Shown in pieces: positions 48,125 through 61,904 of a DNA stretch of 64,000 bases. Source of the DNA: Kryptolebias marmoratus (lineage: Eukaryota; Chordata; Actinopteri; Cyprinodontiformes; Rivulidae). Numbering within the stretch: position 1 is the stretch's first letter; each line of letters starts with the position of its first letter. The translations under genes were made by a program, and so were the position numbers. The stretch lies in assembly GCF_001649575.2 (NCBI RefSeq), contig NC_051449.1, forward strand, positions 17,821,642 to 17,885,641, written 5' to 3'. The notes below the pieces were generated by a model. It was not told the DNA's origin and did no database searches. It was given only the letters and a program-made list of their open reading frames with translations.

Positions 48125-50024
48125 AACATTTTACCACAACTGTACATCATGTGTCTCGGGGAATTGATTAATTGGGGCAATAAATAACTTAATTATTTTC
48201 CCCTTACTTCTGCCATGCCTTCTAAAACTCATCAACTCTGAGCTTTTGGTTCGTTAGTGTTGGAGGCAGAACCTCACCATCGATTGTGAGCTGTCAACAA
48301 CCTAACGAGATTGAAAATTTTAATCACAATTCATCTCTTTGCTTGCTGTCTAAACTCTCTTTCTTTGGATAGCCCTTCCATTAATCAAGCAAACACTGCT
48401 ACAGATGCTCCACCACAGCAGCAGCAGCGCGCTCATTTGCATCCACTTTGCAACGATGAACAAATATACACACACACACCCACACAGGTGTTGTGTGGCT
48501 TCACGCTCTGTGAATGAAAAATCTTTTACTAAAGCGCACACATAAAATACCTGGAATCCCAAAGCTTCATTCATCCACCTGCATAAAAGCACATCCATGC
48601 AGTCAGAGAGGCACAGAAAACCTGAACACGCATGGAGGTGCCACTTATATCTGCATTGGGAAGAAACAAAGACGCCCCGAGGGACCGTCCTTCTGGACGC
48701 AGCGAGTCAAAGAGAAGAAAAGGGAGCGCTCTCTCAGACCAGGAGGAAAGAGAAAAGCCTCCACCACAAAAGAATTATGCATGGAGTTGCAAAGGTGAGC
48801 TCAACCCGGCGCAGAAAAAAAGAACAGAAGTGCCTATATCTGGGGGTTTTTTTTTGTTTTTTTTGTATAAGCAGTGAAATATGGGAGGTGCAGAAGAAGG
48901 GTGGGCTCATCTGTTCTTGGAAGACCAACCAGTTTGTTTTTAAGTGTTAAACCCCTTAAAGCAGGTCCTCTCTCACCTTGAACCCCTTGCAAGATAAAAA
49001 GCAGAACCTGTCAGAGTGCTGGGAGGTGAGAAGTTACTTGGGTTTCCATCTGTTAATGTATGAACACCTTTTTCACCTGTGTCCCAAACCTTGTTTCCAT
49101 CTCAACCTCGCTATATGCTGACAGCAGGTCCTAACCTCTCATGGGAAAGCATCCAGCAGCAGCTTATGGACATGAGCTAACTCTCCAGAGAGTGGTGGGG
49201 TGAGCAGTAGAGCAGGGGGAATGTCGACGCTCTGACAGCACAGTGTTTTACACTAGGAGACAGCGGGATGAAGCTACAGGTTTGCTTGTTGAGGGCTCAG
49301 AAATTCTGTCCACTTAAGATTGCCTGTTTGCCTGTCGGTGAGATTAGGGCTAAAAATACTCATTGGAACAGAGCAACAACAGGGGGCTTCGGGTTTGTTT
49401 GGCTCTCAGTTTGATCAGTGGTGCTACGGTAAACAGCTAAAGTCAGAGCTTTTTAGAGCTGCTGTTACTTAAATACAAAGAGGAGAATAGAAAAAAAGGC
49501 AAACCAAGAAAAAAAAAACTGAGTTCAATCTTGTTCAATTTCTTTTCCCTGTTGAAACTGTGTAGAGAGCTGATGAAAAGACACATATTTGATATTTTGC
49601 AATCCATCAGACAGATCCGCTTCTTTGGGGCAAGTGTTTACAGAACTCGTGTTCTGTCTTATAATGGAACAATGTAATGCTTTATACTTTTCTTTAACTT
49701 TTTTAAAATTGTTTTTTTTCATCATGATATGTGAGTCATTTACCCTTTAGAATTTTCAGATTTTAGAAAAAGTAATTTTTTTCTTCATTGTAATCTTTCC
49801 ATGAACATCATATCTGGATTTTCAAAGTTCCTTTTATTCTTGTTGCCTGACTGGTTTGTTGTTCTTCAAGTCAAGAGCACACATTAGAGGACGTCAGATT
49901 AGAAGGATGGCTTAATTCAACAACTCCTATATTACGTGAAACTTATTTTATCACTTGATGATGTGGTGGACTGCCCTCGTGTGATGTAGCACCGAAAACA
50001 CTTGGTTTATGTCTTCTCACTTCT

Positions 50025-50335
50025 CCTTTGGCAGTTTTATTTTATCCCCCACAGGCACAAAAGGCAGGCGGTTGTGTAATTTCTTGTCTGTGTGCATGCA
50101 CTGTATGTTAGCAAAATATCTCATGAGCCACTGGATGGACATTAACAAAACTCTCAGAAAGTAATCTTTGGGAGAACATCTGCAACTGATTAACTTTTGG
50201 AATCGATCCAATTCAAGGCGGTCATTGCAGCTTATTCACCTTAGCAAACACAAACAGGGCTATAACTCTGTCAGTTTTAGAAATATTGAGCTAAGCTTTG
50301 ATATGGTTTTAACTCAAACCTATCCCATACGCATG
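50025..50335 (-). repeat. Interspersed repeat family A, reverse orientation
   Basis: The reverse complement carries the family A order. On +: ATGTTAGCAAAATATCTCAT, GAGCCACTGGATGGACATTA, AAACTCTCAGAAAGTAATCT, GATTAACTTTTGGAATCGAT, then ATAACTCTGTCAGTTTTAGA. It is the only copy on this strand that I found. Confidence 0.75.
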
Positions 50336-51744
50336 CTCTGAGCTCTAACAGATTGTGTGACATCTCTGTTTAAAACTTTGACATGCCAGGCGAGGGGCAA
50401 GCTGCGTTCTTTTAAGGAGCTCTACTTTCATTAAGCATAGGTTTGACAAAGTAAAAGGAGTTGGGAATAGTAAGTACCAACAGTTACTAGGGGTCACCTG
50501 TAACTTAGAGGGTATGTATGCGTGTGATGAGCCTCTAACATGCATGATTGGGCAGCATGGTGGACAGGTGAAAGGAAGGATAACTGAATATTCAGGCCAA
50601 TTTCTTAATCATGTTTGGTTTTATCTCTTGCCACTTCTAATTGGAGTCTTTTATTTTATTGTACTAATGTGGACAAAGTGAAAAAAGTGCTTTTAAAATA
50701 ATAAGATAACCTTGTGTTGTAACACCTCAACAGCTGATGTTCAAGGTCTTAGACTGAGGGGAACCAGCCCAGCGAGGCAGCATGGAGAGTTAAAAAAGGG
50801 ACAGGAGCAAATGAAGGAAATATGACAGAAACAGCAGGAGAACAAAAATAACTGAGGGAAAGTGAAGATAATGTCATAGGGTGTCAAAACCGAATTAGGA
50901 TACTCTGTGCCATTGCAACCTTTTATTTTACTTTTTTTTTCTATCCCCACCTTCAATTCTTATTTTTTTTGTGAAACATTACTTGTTATGGTGCAGGACA
51001 AGTACCTGCACACAGATATCTGCCTTTATCCAGTGTTAGAGCCACTAGGATGAACAGAAAATGATCATTATTTTTTTTCTCATATGGGAGGACCTTTTTC
51101 TGCTAAAATGATCTCCTAAGTCTTTTTGTAGAGCAAATTTTTATTAAATACAGCTTTTTGGTTTCTGCGATTTTAGGTAAGCGCAAAATAGCAGCTCTCA
51201 CTTTTTAATAACAATGTATTATTCAACACAAAGTTGCAATGTTGTGATAATAATGTGATATTTTGAAAAGTACTACTGCTGATATGCTTCATACGACTAT
51301 AACAATGTGATATACAGTATATATATTCGCACACAGTATAATATGCCTCACCCAAATCCTGTCTTAGTCTTGTATAATGGTGTATTAAGGTCACTCAGAA
51401 ATAAAAAATGAGGAGGAAGGTTTTCTCAGTTTGGAGCATAAAGTCAGAATACTATTTCAAGAGTAAAGTTGAAATGTTGAGAAAAAAAAAGTAAAAATAG
51501 TGTTTCAAGACTCAGCCTGAGGAAACAAACCCCACTGTACTCCTGAACCTGACTCTTTTTGTTCTGTTTTCCTATTAATATTGTAGCCAAGGGTTGTGGG
51601 TGCACTTCTACTAGGTAAACAACAAAATAACAACACAAAGCGTGATCCTAAGCCAGTCTAAGGTGTGGTTTATTACTGATGCGACAGTCAGTTCAGAATC
51701 CTTCACAGTGGCGTGTCTTTTAATTCCAACAATAAGATGTAATA

Positions 51745-52405
51745 CTAGAAACACTTTCTTCTACCTGCATATTACCACAAAAATTAGAAATATCTTGTCT
51801 CAAAATGATGCAGAAAAACTGGTCCATGCATTTATCACTTCCAGGCTGGACTATTGTAATTCTTTGTTAACTTTATATCAATAAACTCTCTAAAAAGCCT
51901 TCAGCTGATCCACAGTGCTGCTGCCAGAGTTCTGATGTCAGTTAGAAGGAGAGATCATATGTCTTCAGTTTTAGCTTCTTTTCATTCTCTGTTTTTACAA
52001 TCATTGCTGTCGATAACCCCCTTTTGTGTTTGTCTGTGTCTCTTTCCTGTCCTCTCAAACCCTCAGCCCTACCCTGAGCCTGGTTCTGATTCTGGTCCTG
52101 CTGGAGGTTTCTTCCTGTCAAAAGGGAAGTCATTCTTTGCCAGTGTCGCCAATGTGCTGCACAGGATGTAAGATTGCAACGAAGTGAAGATCATAATCAA
52201 TCTGCTGGCTTCCTTAGATAAACAACTTTTACTCATTTGCATTTCATAATGTATTGTGTTATAATAGTGACTGAATTGACTATAATTGGATTTGAAACTG
52301 GATCTGAATCGAATTTGAATTTATTTTTTCTATTCCCTGAGATAACTTTTGGTGCGAGTCAGTGCTATATAAATAAGCTGATTTGAATTGAATTAATATA
52401 ATTAG
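51745..52405 (+). mobile_element. L2-like LINE remnant (RT C-terminus plus 3'UTR)
   Basis: The + frame at 51745-51884 reads RNILSQNDAEKLVHAFITSR then LDYCNSLL, a conserved block of fish L2-type reverse transcriptases, followed by RRRDHMSSVLASFHSLF after a frame break. An internal deletion joins this to the typical 3' region (CCTGAGCCTGGTTCTGATTC, CTGGAGGTTTCTTCCTGTCA, GTGTCGCCAATGTGCTGC) and the end AGTGCTATATAAATAAGCTG. Non-functional. Confidence 0.8.
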
Positions 52406-53429
52406 GAGCCCGTGTAAGAGGCAGCACATAAAGATTTGTGCCTTTTTTTACAGTTGTGTTTTGCGCCCTCAAAGCTGTTTTTTTTATGATCTTATGCTGA
52501 ATCAGACTCAGTTTCTTTTCTACTATTGCTTGTTTCACAAAGAAGATAACAGCGCTGCTAAAATGCTGGGAACGTTCTGTGAAAATACTGGGTTTTTTTC
52601 TGAGATCACAAAAATGCATTTAAAAATGCAAATTGCTGCCAAACAATAGGCAGAAATAAGGTTTCAATTTCAGCTTTGTGCCAAGAAAGAGAATGTGCAG
52701 CAGAGTGCTGAAATTCAAACTAATAAATTAACATTTTGAGAAATAATGTGGTAGAATAACTAATAGGTATGCTTTTATGCATTTAGCAAAAACCCATGGT
52801 AAAATGAATCCTTTGATCGCAAGCATAAAGAATCCTCCAAAGGCTTTTCTTCTTGCCTTTTCATGTTTTAAAGGATTGAACCCAAGATTTGCTAAACGGC
52901 TGACAGTCACTGGGTTTCAACTTCATCCGTGCCTACTGTGTACAGCAAATCCAAGCTCCCCTCCGTCTGCTTTATCTCCAGCTACAGAATATAAACTGTG
53001 AGAGGTGCCATAAAGATCAAATAAATCTCGACAGGAAACAGTCCTGAGAATCACTTTGTCAGGAGACGTGCCACCGGGTCACTACAGGGACAACATTTGT
53101 GGCCCATATTTTATGTCCCTGGCAAGAGTTCAGGTTGTTCCTGGTCTCATTTGTCTGATCATGGGGTAAAGTGCTGGAGAAAAGGGTGAAAATACACCCA
53201 CAGTGACAGCACTGATCCACTAAAGGCTTTGGGTTTTGCTCACAATCCGAGGCTTTAAAACGCTATTAATGCTGCATTTGGTGAAAATAGGTAAATAAAT
53301 AAAAGCCAAGCATATCGCCGGCTGCCTTTCAAGCAGGAGTTTTAAACAAAAACCATTTCAGGATGAAAAGGGACAGAGTTATAGTTGTTTTGGTTAACTC
53401 ATGTAAATGATGTTATCTCATATCTTACT

Positions 53430-53715
53430 GTCAGATCGTGCAAGATGTATTAGTGTTCAGAGTATATAAATGGATACATCTGCAGCTACTACCACGCCAA
53501 ATTTAGCTGAAGATTTGTAAATCTAAGTTATAGCCTGTTTGAGGGGGGGCTCATGCCAATTAGCTGTGGAGGCCATTTTAGATTAGTTTAACTCTAAATG
53601 TTAAAGAATCGTAAATGTACAGCATATTCAGTGATTACTTTCTGCTAACACACACACACACATATACGGGCAAAAACATAGGTGCCCTTTCGTCTTCAGC
53701 AACAGTTGATAAAAA
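53430..53715 (+). repeat. Interspersed repeat family A unit
   Basis: Contains CAGCTACTACCACGCCAAAT, CCAATTAGCTGTGGAGGCCA, GTGATTACTTTCTGCTAACA, a CA tract and the GGGCAAAAACATA end region. Confidence 0.7.
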
Positions 53716-54319
53716 GACAAACTTATGGCGTCACAAATGTATCGCCTCTCCCAGTGAGCGCCCTCCCCACCACCACCCGTTCTCTGCAGGTCGGATAATC
53801 CCGGCTGTCTCCACGCCGTATGGTTACAGCATGTTATCGTTGTGCGACTGAACTTTAACAACATCTGACATCCCTCCACCTTTAGGGCTCTCCGCTGAGA
53901 AGTTGAAGGAGATGATAAGCTTCAATGATCTTCATGCACAAAGGTCAGTGGATGTTTTTATATCAGGCAGCTCGTGCGCTCGGAGCCAGGTAGGTGCTCG
54001 GCCTGCGTTGTCTGAATTGTGAGTCATCAGCTGCCATGGCAGTTACCAAAATTACACCTGATGCCTATCAAGCTTGTCTCTCTTCCTCTTCCGCCTGACC
54101 GCATGTGCAACATCAAAAACCTATCTGATCCTTTCAACACGCAGGCTGACATTTCAGCAGAAGATTTCAGCAGATGGACATTGTCTACCCAAAGTCAAAG
54201 GTGTGTGTGAAAGCGTGCGTGTGTGTGTGTACATGACTTTAAAAGAAAAAAAGAAAAGCTGAATATTTTACGTGCTTTGTGGGAGAAACTTTATAAGAAA
54301 AATGAGCACCGAGTTTCCC

Positions 54320-54640
54320 CCCTCCATCATCTCGGTGAGCCATAAAGCATCGGGGGTCAGCTCGGCAGAGTTAGTCATTATTAGAAAGAGAGGGGCTTTA
54401 CTGCACAGCACGCGTTTTGTCTGGGATATAATTCAGTTTCCCTCCAGCTCTGCTGTTTACCTTTCAAGGGCGTTCCTTTCAACAGACACCCGGGCTGGAC
54501 ACGGCGGTGGAGGAGGGGTGTACGGCGGGGTCGTTTCAGAGATGAATAAACACAACATGTCCAAGGTTGTCTGTGATAATATGTGACGCGCCGGGAAGAA
54601 GATGGCACTTTTTAAAATAAAATCAAGGCCGCTGGCCATT
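54320..54640. promoter_or_regulatory. CpG-richer non-repetitive block
   Basis: Noticeably more CG dinucleotides than the AT-rich surroundings (for example GGACACGGCGGTGGAGG, TGTACGGCGGGGTCG and GACGCGCCGGG) in sequence without repeat character. It could be a conserved element or a promoter-proximal region. No TSS, exon or core promoter can be shown. Confidence 0.25.
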
Positions 54641-55359
54641 AAGGAGGGTGAATAATGACAATCGATATTTTGCCTTAATCATCTCAATCTTCTTTTCAAT
54701 ATACTTTCAAACAAAAGATTTATGGTTATCTCTCAACAAGGCAGGGTTAGAGGACAAAAGAGAAAATGATTTAACGCTAATGACATTCTTGTACAATTAG
54801 CAGCTGTGTGCTGAAAACCGTAACTAATTTTTATAGCTGTTCATGTGAAGGCTTTATTGAAGATTTTTACAACACGTCACTTTTTGCATCAGACAGTTAT
54901 TTACACTAGAAGTTGCCCAAGTTGGAACTTTGCCTCCGGTTCTTTGCAAGGCCTTCTGTGTTGCAAAACAGACCAAGTAAAGTGTAGCCAGCTGAAGTAA
55001 CGATAGGAGTAATGAGGTGCAAAAATTGACAACACTGTGCTCACTTGGATGGCTATGAAGTTTTCAGGCTCTGAGTGGTTTTAGATGGATGAAATTTAAT
55101 TGTATATGGGCCCTTCTCTGAGCAGGCAGGAGTGGTAATGTTCAAATATATGAGCAGACATTAAATTATACAAATTTGTATAATGTATACCACTGCTGCT
55201 TTGAAAAGCAACTACCTGTTTTCCACCAGCACCTGGTAGTACTGCTCTGCTAACATGACCACAACGTGGTGGCAACATAACTAGTGGTATGCTAACAGTT
55301 ATAGTGCTTAAATTACAACACAACACTTACCAAAACAAGAAGAAACTAAAAGGCCTGCC

Positions 55360-55560
55360 ATTCTTAAAGGAATACATATCACCCACTGCCTTTCCTGCCA
55401 GAGTATTAAACTAACATCATCTTGTTCTTAGAAGTGATAGACTTCTGACCACACGCCCACACTGAATTTAAGCTCAGTATCTGTAAATTTGACTACGTTT
55501 TATCTACTTTTGTGTTCCCTAAGGTTGATTAGCTGTGGTGACCATCTTGGATTAGTAATG
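55360..55560 (+). repeat. Interspersed repeat family A, 5'-half unit
   Basis: Begins CCTGCCATTCTTAAAGGAAT then ACATATCACCCACTGCC, matching the start of the copy at 61905, and continues to GATTAGCTGTGGTGACCATC, where it stops. Confidence 0.7.
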
Positions 55561-57689
55561 GTAGAAACTAGTAATAACCTGGCTAGTAAAATCCCAAATT
55601 AGCAAAAGTGATTTATGTGTGTACCTCAGTTTTATCAGAGCGTGTCTTTCAGCAGCAGGACTTGTGGTTAATAGTCTTTATTTATGCAGGTCTCAAAAAT
55701 ATTAAACTGGCAAAAGCCTAATCCTAAATGCTAAATGTTAACAGTTGTTCAGATTAACCCTTAATAAGATGATTGTAATAGAATATTGTTCACAGCATAA
55801 GAAACAGTTGGCCAATGTGACTTGCTGAGCTAAATTAGTTAGCATCATAGCACTAGAGGACAAACTCACTGACACTTGATTTTTTTTGTTTTGTTTATGT
55901 CCACTTTGTGTGTGTGTGTGTGTTGGGGGGGATTAAATTATTTTGCTTGAAATGCCCATCACTACTTTCGAGTAGCTGTTAGCTTAACTCCCCCATGAGA
56001 ACTTATCTCTGATTCTTTCAACTAAAGTTGGTCTGGTTGCTGTCTACTGCAGGTAAGATACTGACTACATATAAAAATGCCATATAACCCCTCTTTTAAA
56101 AAAACTGAATTATCCATGTAAATACTGAACAACTAGTGTTGCTGTACATAAAAATGGAATAGCTGGCATGTTTAAAACACAATGGCAGAAAAAAAAGACT
56201 GGTAAAATCTGCTTTTGAACAACAAGTCTGCAGCTTTCTGCTTTATGATATATATGTTTCAATAACCCAAACCTGAGAATAAGTGGAGACAGGATGACTC
56301 TCCTGAATATACTGAAATGTAATTACTGAAATGAAAAAGAAACCTCCTTGATTAATACAATTGACTACTTGAATTCTTTAGCATATGAACACAAACAAGC
56401 TAACCCCCTGCTATATATACTGTGTAGGAGCAGAAGTAGAAACATTGACCTTTGGACACATGGACAGCTTGTCCAATGGTGTGTGGGACCAGGACCACTG
56501 ATTTTTGTGACCTTGTTGACCAACAGCACCATACGCAGCAGTAAAAGTCCCATTCAGAAAGGTGGCACCATCAACAGCTACCCCAGTGCTTATCTTGTAT
56601 GTATGTAGCGCTGCAGTTTATCTGTGTTTTGTCTGAATCATCTGCATCCTAAGGATGTTGTTGTGTCCTGTTTCTTTATCACAGCCGTCAGGATTCACAC
56701 CTTTGCTCCACCAGCTGAACAGGCCTAGAAGCTCGTTCTGTCACAGCTTTTAATCTCCATCATTGAAGTCCCAGTCTTGATGTATCCCCCACCCCTCTCT
56801 TTATGACTTTCATGCTCCCTAGGTCTTCTCCTGCCTCTGTATCGTTACTGACAGTTTATTTTTGCGTTTTTAATGATGTCGCCCCAGTCTCAAATTCATT
56901 TCGCCTTAGTCTCTTTCTATTTGGGTCAGTCTGGCGCTTTTGTTTATTTTTCCAGCAGCTCACGGAGAAGGAGCAGATTGCGACATGTTTAAGTCGCTCT
57001 CTCTGGCAGTTTATAATGCAGGGGCCACCTTGGGTGAGGATTGGATCAAGGATGTGCAAATTAAAACTGAGTGATATAGGCAGCAACATGTTCTGCAACA
57101 TCCAGAATCACATCAGTGGTTGTTTCCTTCTCAGCGCGGGGTATGTCAGCTCAGACGACAACCTCTGCCATATGGGCAGGCTGTTCACTGTCCCGCCTTT
57201 CCTCCAGCACTGCTTGTGGCAGCATTGTTTTTTTGTGTACTGAGCTCTGCTCCTGTGCAGTTCAAAGAAATCCATCAACGCCGAGGGTGTATGTTGAGGA
57301 AAGATTTCTAAACTACATTTGCCCTTCTCGGCAGTGTGATAAGGGATCAAAGTTTGCCAGAATGTTTTCAAGGTGATTTTTATTTTTCCTTGTCAGGTGA
57401 ATTCATGTTGTGCGATGGTATGGATGTTGTGAGGCCACAAGACCATTGAGACTGTATATTCCGTTTAGGATTTAAGAGAGAAATTGGCTGGTCTTTGACA
57501 CCTCACAGGCTCACCACACACCAAGCCCAGATTTAGAAAGAAACAGAACTTTGTGGCTCTCATCACCATCCAAGGTCACATCTGCAGCATAGGTGCGGGC
57601 TTTAACATGGTTTCCATGCTCTTTGTGTCATGTATTAATCATCAACTGTATAGATAAGACAAAACTATACATCCCGTCTTCTTCTGTTG

Positions 57690-58340
57690 TTGAGAACTGA
57701 AGCCACAAGAACTGCCATGTTATATTCTTGGAACCAGAGTTTGAGTATGAGGGGTTGAGGCTTTAAGTCCTGCCTGCTCCCCAGCACACAATCATGGTGT
57801 CACCCAACCTACAGTGAAATGTGTTAGAAAAATAATATTTGATCAGAAAACAGCAAGATAAGAACGCCGTGAACAAGAGGTAACACCTGAAAAGAATTAT
57901 CTGAAGCGTATCTTTATTTTTTTAAGTGTGTGTGAGTTATTTACATGGTGTGGGCAGGACTTAAAACTTGTATTGAAACCAGCTGATGGTGAACTTGGTC
58001 CCGTTCCAGCTTTAACTTCCAGGTTCCCAAAGGATGTGTAGATTTTCTATGTTTGATGGTATTCATATTTCTGGTCATCGTCAGCTCAATGGGTACTCAT
58101 GAGTTCACAGTTGTACTCTCCAGTTTATCAAGTAGTGACAATGTGCCAGTTTCTCAACGGTCTTTTTGAAAGAAAAGAGGAAGACGTACACCAAGAAAAC
58201 GGAGAGAGGTCATGGGGGAAATTCTCCAACGCAAACACGTAAGCTCCAGCTACCAGAAATATGCTCTCTGTGTTTGAAAATAAAAAAACATCTATTGTGT
58301 GATCCAAACTCCTTTCCAAGGAGCCACACAGATATAGTTT
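57690..58340 (+). repeat. Possible fish interspersed repeat
   Basis: The phrases GAAGCCACAAGAACTGCCAT, CTTTAAGTCCTGCC and GTGGGCAGGACTTAAAACTT have the feel of a repeat I have met in fish, and share wording with 30915-31110, but I could not define its ends. Confidence 0.3.
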
Positions 58341-59294
58341 TCATTTGCAAATAATAATTGCAGAAACAAAACAAGTAACTACAACTTCCTCCTGGTGGAG
58401 GTCACATGGCTTGAGAGCTCATATTTCGTGTCAGACCTTTTCTCCCATGGACTGCATTTAGACGGTCTTGAGAAATTGAGACAAATATTTGTCCTTTTTG
58501 GTACCTGATTCATTGAAAATACCCAGCAAACTCCTCACATAGTTTTCCCCCCAACACAGGAATCCTTATTTTTTTTATTTCATCATCTTTAACTCAATTT
58601 GTGTGTCTTTTGTGTCTGTAAACGCCACCCTCTGAATGGAGTTTCATTATTGTGCAAGTATTGTTGAAATTTACATCAGCCCTTGTGATCGAACAGACAA
58701 TTAAGTGAACAATCCATCATAAATTGGGCCTAATGATCCCTCTTCCAGATTAGGAGGGCAAAAAGTGGGGAGCTAAAGTTTCTTCAGCCTGTCACCTTGG
58801 CATCCCTCTCCCCCTGCACTAGAAATGAAGACAGAAGCCACCTTATGGTGAGGATCTCACCGGGAGAATTCCCTCCACACTCGAACCCCCTCTTTGCTTT
58901 TGTCTCTAATGTGGACGGGGGGATAACAGGGGCCACTGCCATCAGAAAAGCCCTGTGTCTCTCCTATAAAAACCACATCTATGGCCGTGGAGAAGCTTAC
59001 ACTGTAATCCTGCATGACGGATTGAGTCTGCCACTGCAGCACTCTCTCCCTCTCAGTTTCCCTTCTCTCTTTTTCCTTTCCTCTTCATTTTCGGCAGAAA
59101 CTTCTGTGGCGGCAGGCGCGTGCTCCAGCATGCAGACACGTACATTTGTCAAACGCAATGTAATATAGGTGCTCGGGCGAGTATACATCCGCATAATGCA
59201 CCCTCGTATGGCTACGTGCACTTTTTGCATTTGTTCCCAACACCCCTTTAACCTGCAAATGTGCAGAAGCCTGTAGTGGCGTCTGCTGAAAAAT

Positions 59295-59316
59295 GAAAAT
59301 AAATAAATAAATAAAA
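59295..59316. repeat. (AAAT)n microsatellite
   Basis: Short AAAT run (AATAAATAAATAAATAAA). Confidence 0.9.
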
Positions 59317-59589
59317 AAATTCAGGACACTCAAAAGGGGAGAATAAATACAGTAGATGTCAGTGGTGGGGAATAGAAAATAGGTTTCCCTTTTTGCAAGT
59401 GAAAAAGAACAGAATGTAAAAGATACCGTCACAAAGAGTTGCACGGCATAAGAGAATGAATCCCAGTGGGAAGTCTCGGGGAAAGCGAGAGCTGGAGAGG
59501 TATACAGATGACCTGGATTTTGCATCTACGCTCCCATGGCATGGATTACTGCATGCTGCTAGAATGGCCTCTGTTATAGAGGAAATTTG

Positions 59590-60190
59590 TACATCACCAT
59601 TAGGATACCTCTGAGCCTGATTTGCACACGTCTCTCCTTATCTACTGTATGTATTCTCATATCATCCTCCATCTCCATCTTGCCATATCATTCACTCTGT
59701 TTGTGGGGGTTTTACTCCTCATTCTGTCCCCTAATCCCACCCTCTCAGTCACTATTTCAGTGTTTCTTTCTGAGTATTAGCCTTTCAGATATCTTTCTGT
59801 AGCATGCAGTAGAACCCAAACTCTATCCCTCCCTCGCTCTATCTCTCTAATCTTCCTTAATCTGCCACCCCAGAGTGAAGTGAGAATTAGTTTCTCCCTC
59901 TTGCACCTCCTCTCCTTCCACTTCCTTCTGCCGTCTTCCTTCACCCCATCTCTCATTCTCTCCATCCTCCCGACTCTCCTGTGGATCATCTTCACCAGCT
60001 GCTTCCCTTAATCCTCCTTGCTCGGTCTGCCACCCCTTCTCCGCCTCATATCGCCTCGTCTTCTGCTTCATGCCATCAACAGAGCTGCAGAGGTCATTTC
60101 GTGCCTCTCCCTGCATCACCTTCTCTTTCCATTTCCACCTCCCGCGCTCAGATGTCCTTTTCTCGCTCCTTCCTTTCGAAAGGCTCTCGA
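59590..60190. repeat. Pyrimidine-rich (C/T) low-complexity region
   Basis: About 600 bp of strongly C/T-biased + strand. Long overlapping reading frames on both strands follow from the composition bias and show no family resemblance. Confidence 0.6.
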
Positions 60191-60327
60191 GACTCTCACA
60201 TTCAATCACGCCCCATTAACCCAGAGCACTGTCCTCACCTGCCTGTTGTTCCTCAAAGGCACAAACTACGACAGTAATGCTTAATAATTAACTAATTGAG
60301 GCACTTCCAGAAGCAAGCGGCACCAGT

Positions 60328-60346
60328 AAAAAAAAAAAAAAAAAAA
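60328..60346. repeat. Poly-A tract
   Basis: Run of about 19 A. Similar tracts occur near 10530-10549, 34628-34643 and 44871-44884. Confidence 0.9.
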
Positions 60347-61904
60347 GTTCTGACACTCAAGTTGAGGTGCGTGGCATATCCAAACCCCTAACAGATGAAC
60401 TAGCTCTATGTTTAGGATGATTTTTGAGCTGGTTTTTATCCGTGTGGCGTTTCAAAGCGCACCGTTTTTCCAAACCAGCTTTTCATTTTCAGCCCTTTTA
60501 CATTCTGTAATATGTGGACTATTGCCAGGTGCACTAGATTGCACTCAGTCTGCCCTGCAACTCTTTAGAGCGCAGGAAGCACTTATCACAACCATTGACA
60601 CACACGTATAACAGCGTAGGCTACAACACCACAGAGAGGTATTAATAAACTCCAAAGTTAAAGGCCGGGAGGAAAAACAATCCCCTTCAGTACATCATTT
60701 TAGTAATTTGGCTGAACGCGGAACATCCAACCCAAGTTCCACTTAGAGATACAAAATGTGCTCTAGTTCTTTGCCATGTACAGGTTTTCTGTGAGTGAGA
60801 AAACACTCATTTTGTCAAAAACGCACCTCAACTTCCAGTCCTTCAGTGGAACGTTTTGGTTAAAAGCAGAGATGAATCCCAGGAGGAGCATAGTAGCAGA
60901 TCTAATGTATGAGAAGCTACCAGCTTAATTAAGTGCCGTTTTAAATATCCAAACATGTTGCTGTTTTTTGTTTTTTTTCCACCAAGTTGTGCCAATAAAA
61001 TTAATCTGTGACACTAAAAAGAATCCCCTCCCCACTTAATTAAAAATGCTTTGGGTTTACAGGAGCAACGGAGGGGAAATAAAATCCCTGTTCGGTAATC
61101 GCTCCTCCTGCTGGGTTGTCTCTTCAGCACTGAAAACCTTTGACTTCTGGATAACAAATACCACTGCATTCAATAGCTAGGAGGTCTGTGGGAGTGCACA
61201 GCCCTCTGGCAAGGTCAATGCCCTTTCTAGCAATTTCAAAGAAAGTGATCTGGATCCAAAATTGGATACATTCTTCCTTTGCCCCTGAACCACCTCTCCT
61301 CACCAGGAGGTATTATGAAATTTGGCTCAATACTGTTCTGTAAAATTTTGATCAGAAAAACAAACCCACAAACACAGGAATGGCACCAACATCGTAACAA
61401 CAAAGTTCATTTTGACCAGGTTAAATAGTCAAAGCAGCTCAAAACCCTTTTTGTTTTTAATTTCCTTTCCTTACATATTGCACAAGTTAGTGTGTTACAG
61501 CGGAGTGCACACATTTACATTTTTGAGTCCCAGAGGAAGACAAGGAACAAATGAATATTAATTCCACTATGTCTCATTATCAGGCAGCATAATCGTGATG
61601 AATGCTACCTTGCGGTGAGTGAGCCTTCAGGTGCAGGAAAACAAAAAGCAGCAGTTTATGTTGGAAATGTTGCACATCGGGAAATAAGTAGAAACGGACA
61701 AAGACAACAAGGTATAATAATACCTGATTTACAGTTCTGACCTTTACACGGAGAGCGCTACACTGAACCACAAGCTCTGTGTTTCCAGCGAGGCTGAGGT
61801 GCAGCAGGGATGTACAGTAAGTAGTTTTGTGAGAGCACTTGCAAAGAAAATGCCAACATGCTGATGTTTGCAAGGCATATTTGCAAAGTCAGGATTGTAA
61901 TTAA

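Noticed and set aside
48514..48950. Cluster of basic reading frames on +, with a GTGAGC donor-like site near 48795
   Set aside because: Three overlapping frames of similar length, no recognisable domain and no paired acceptor; could be chance in purine-rich sequence.
59777..60284. Long frames on both strands
   Set aside because: Explained by the C/T-rich composition.
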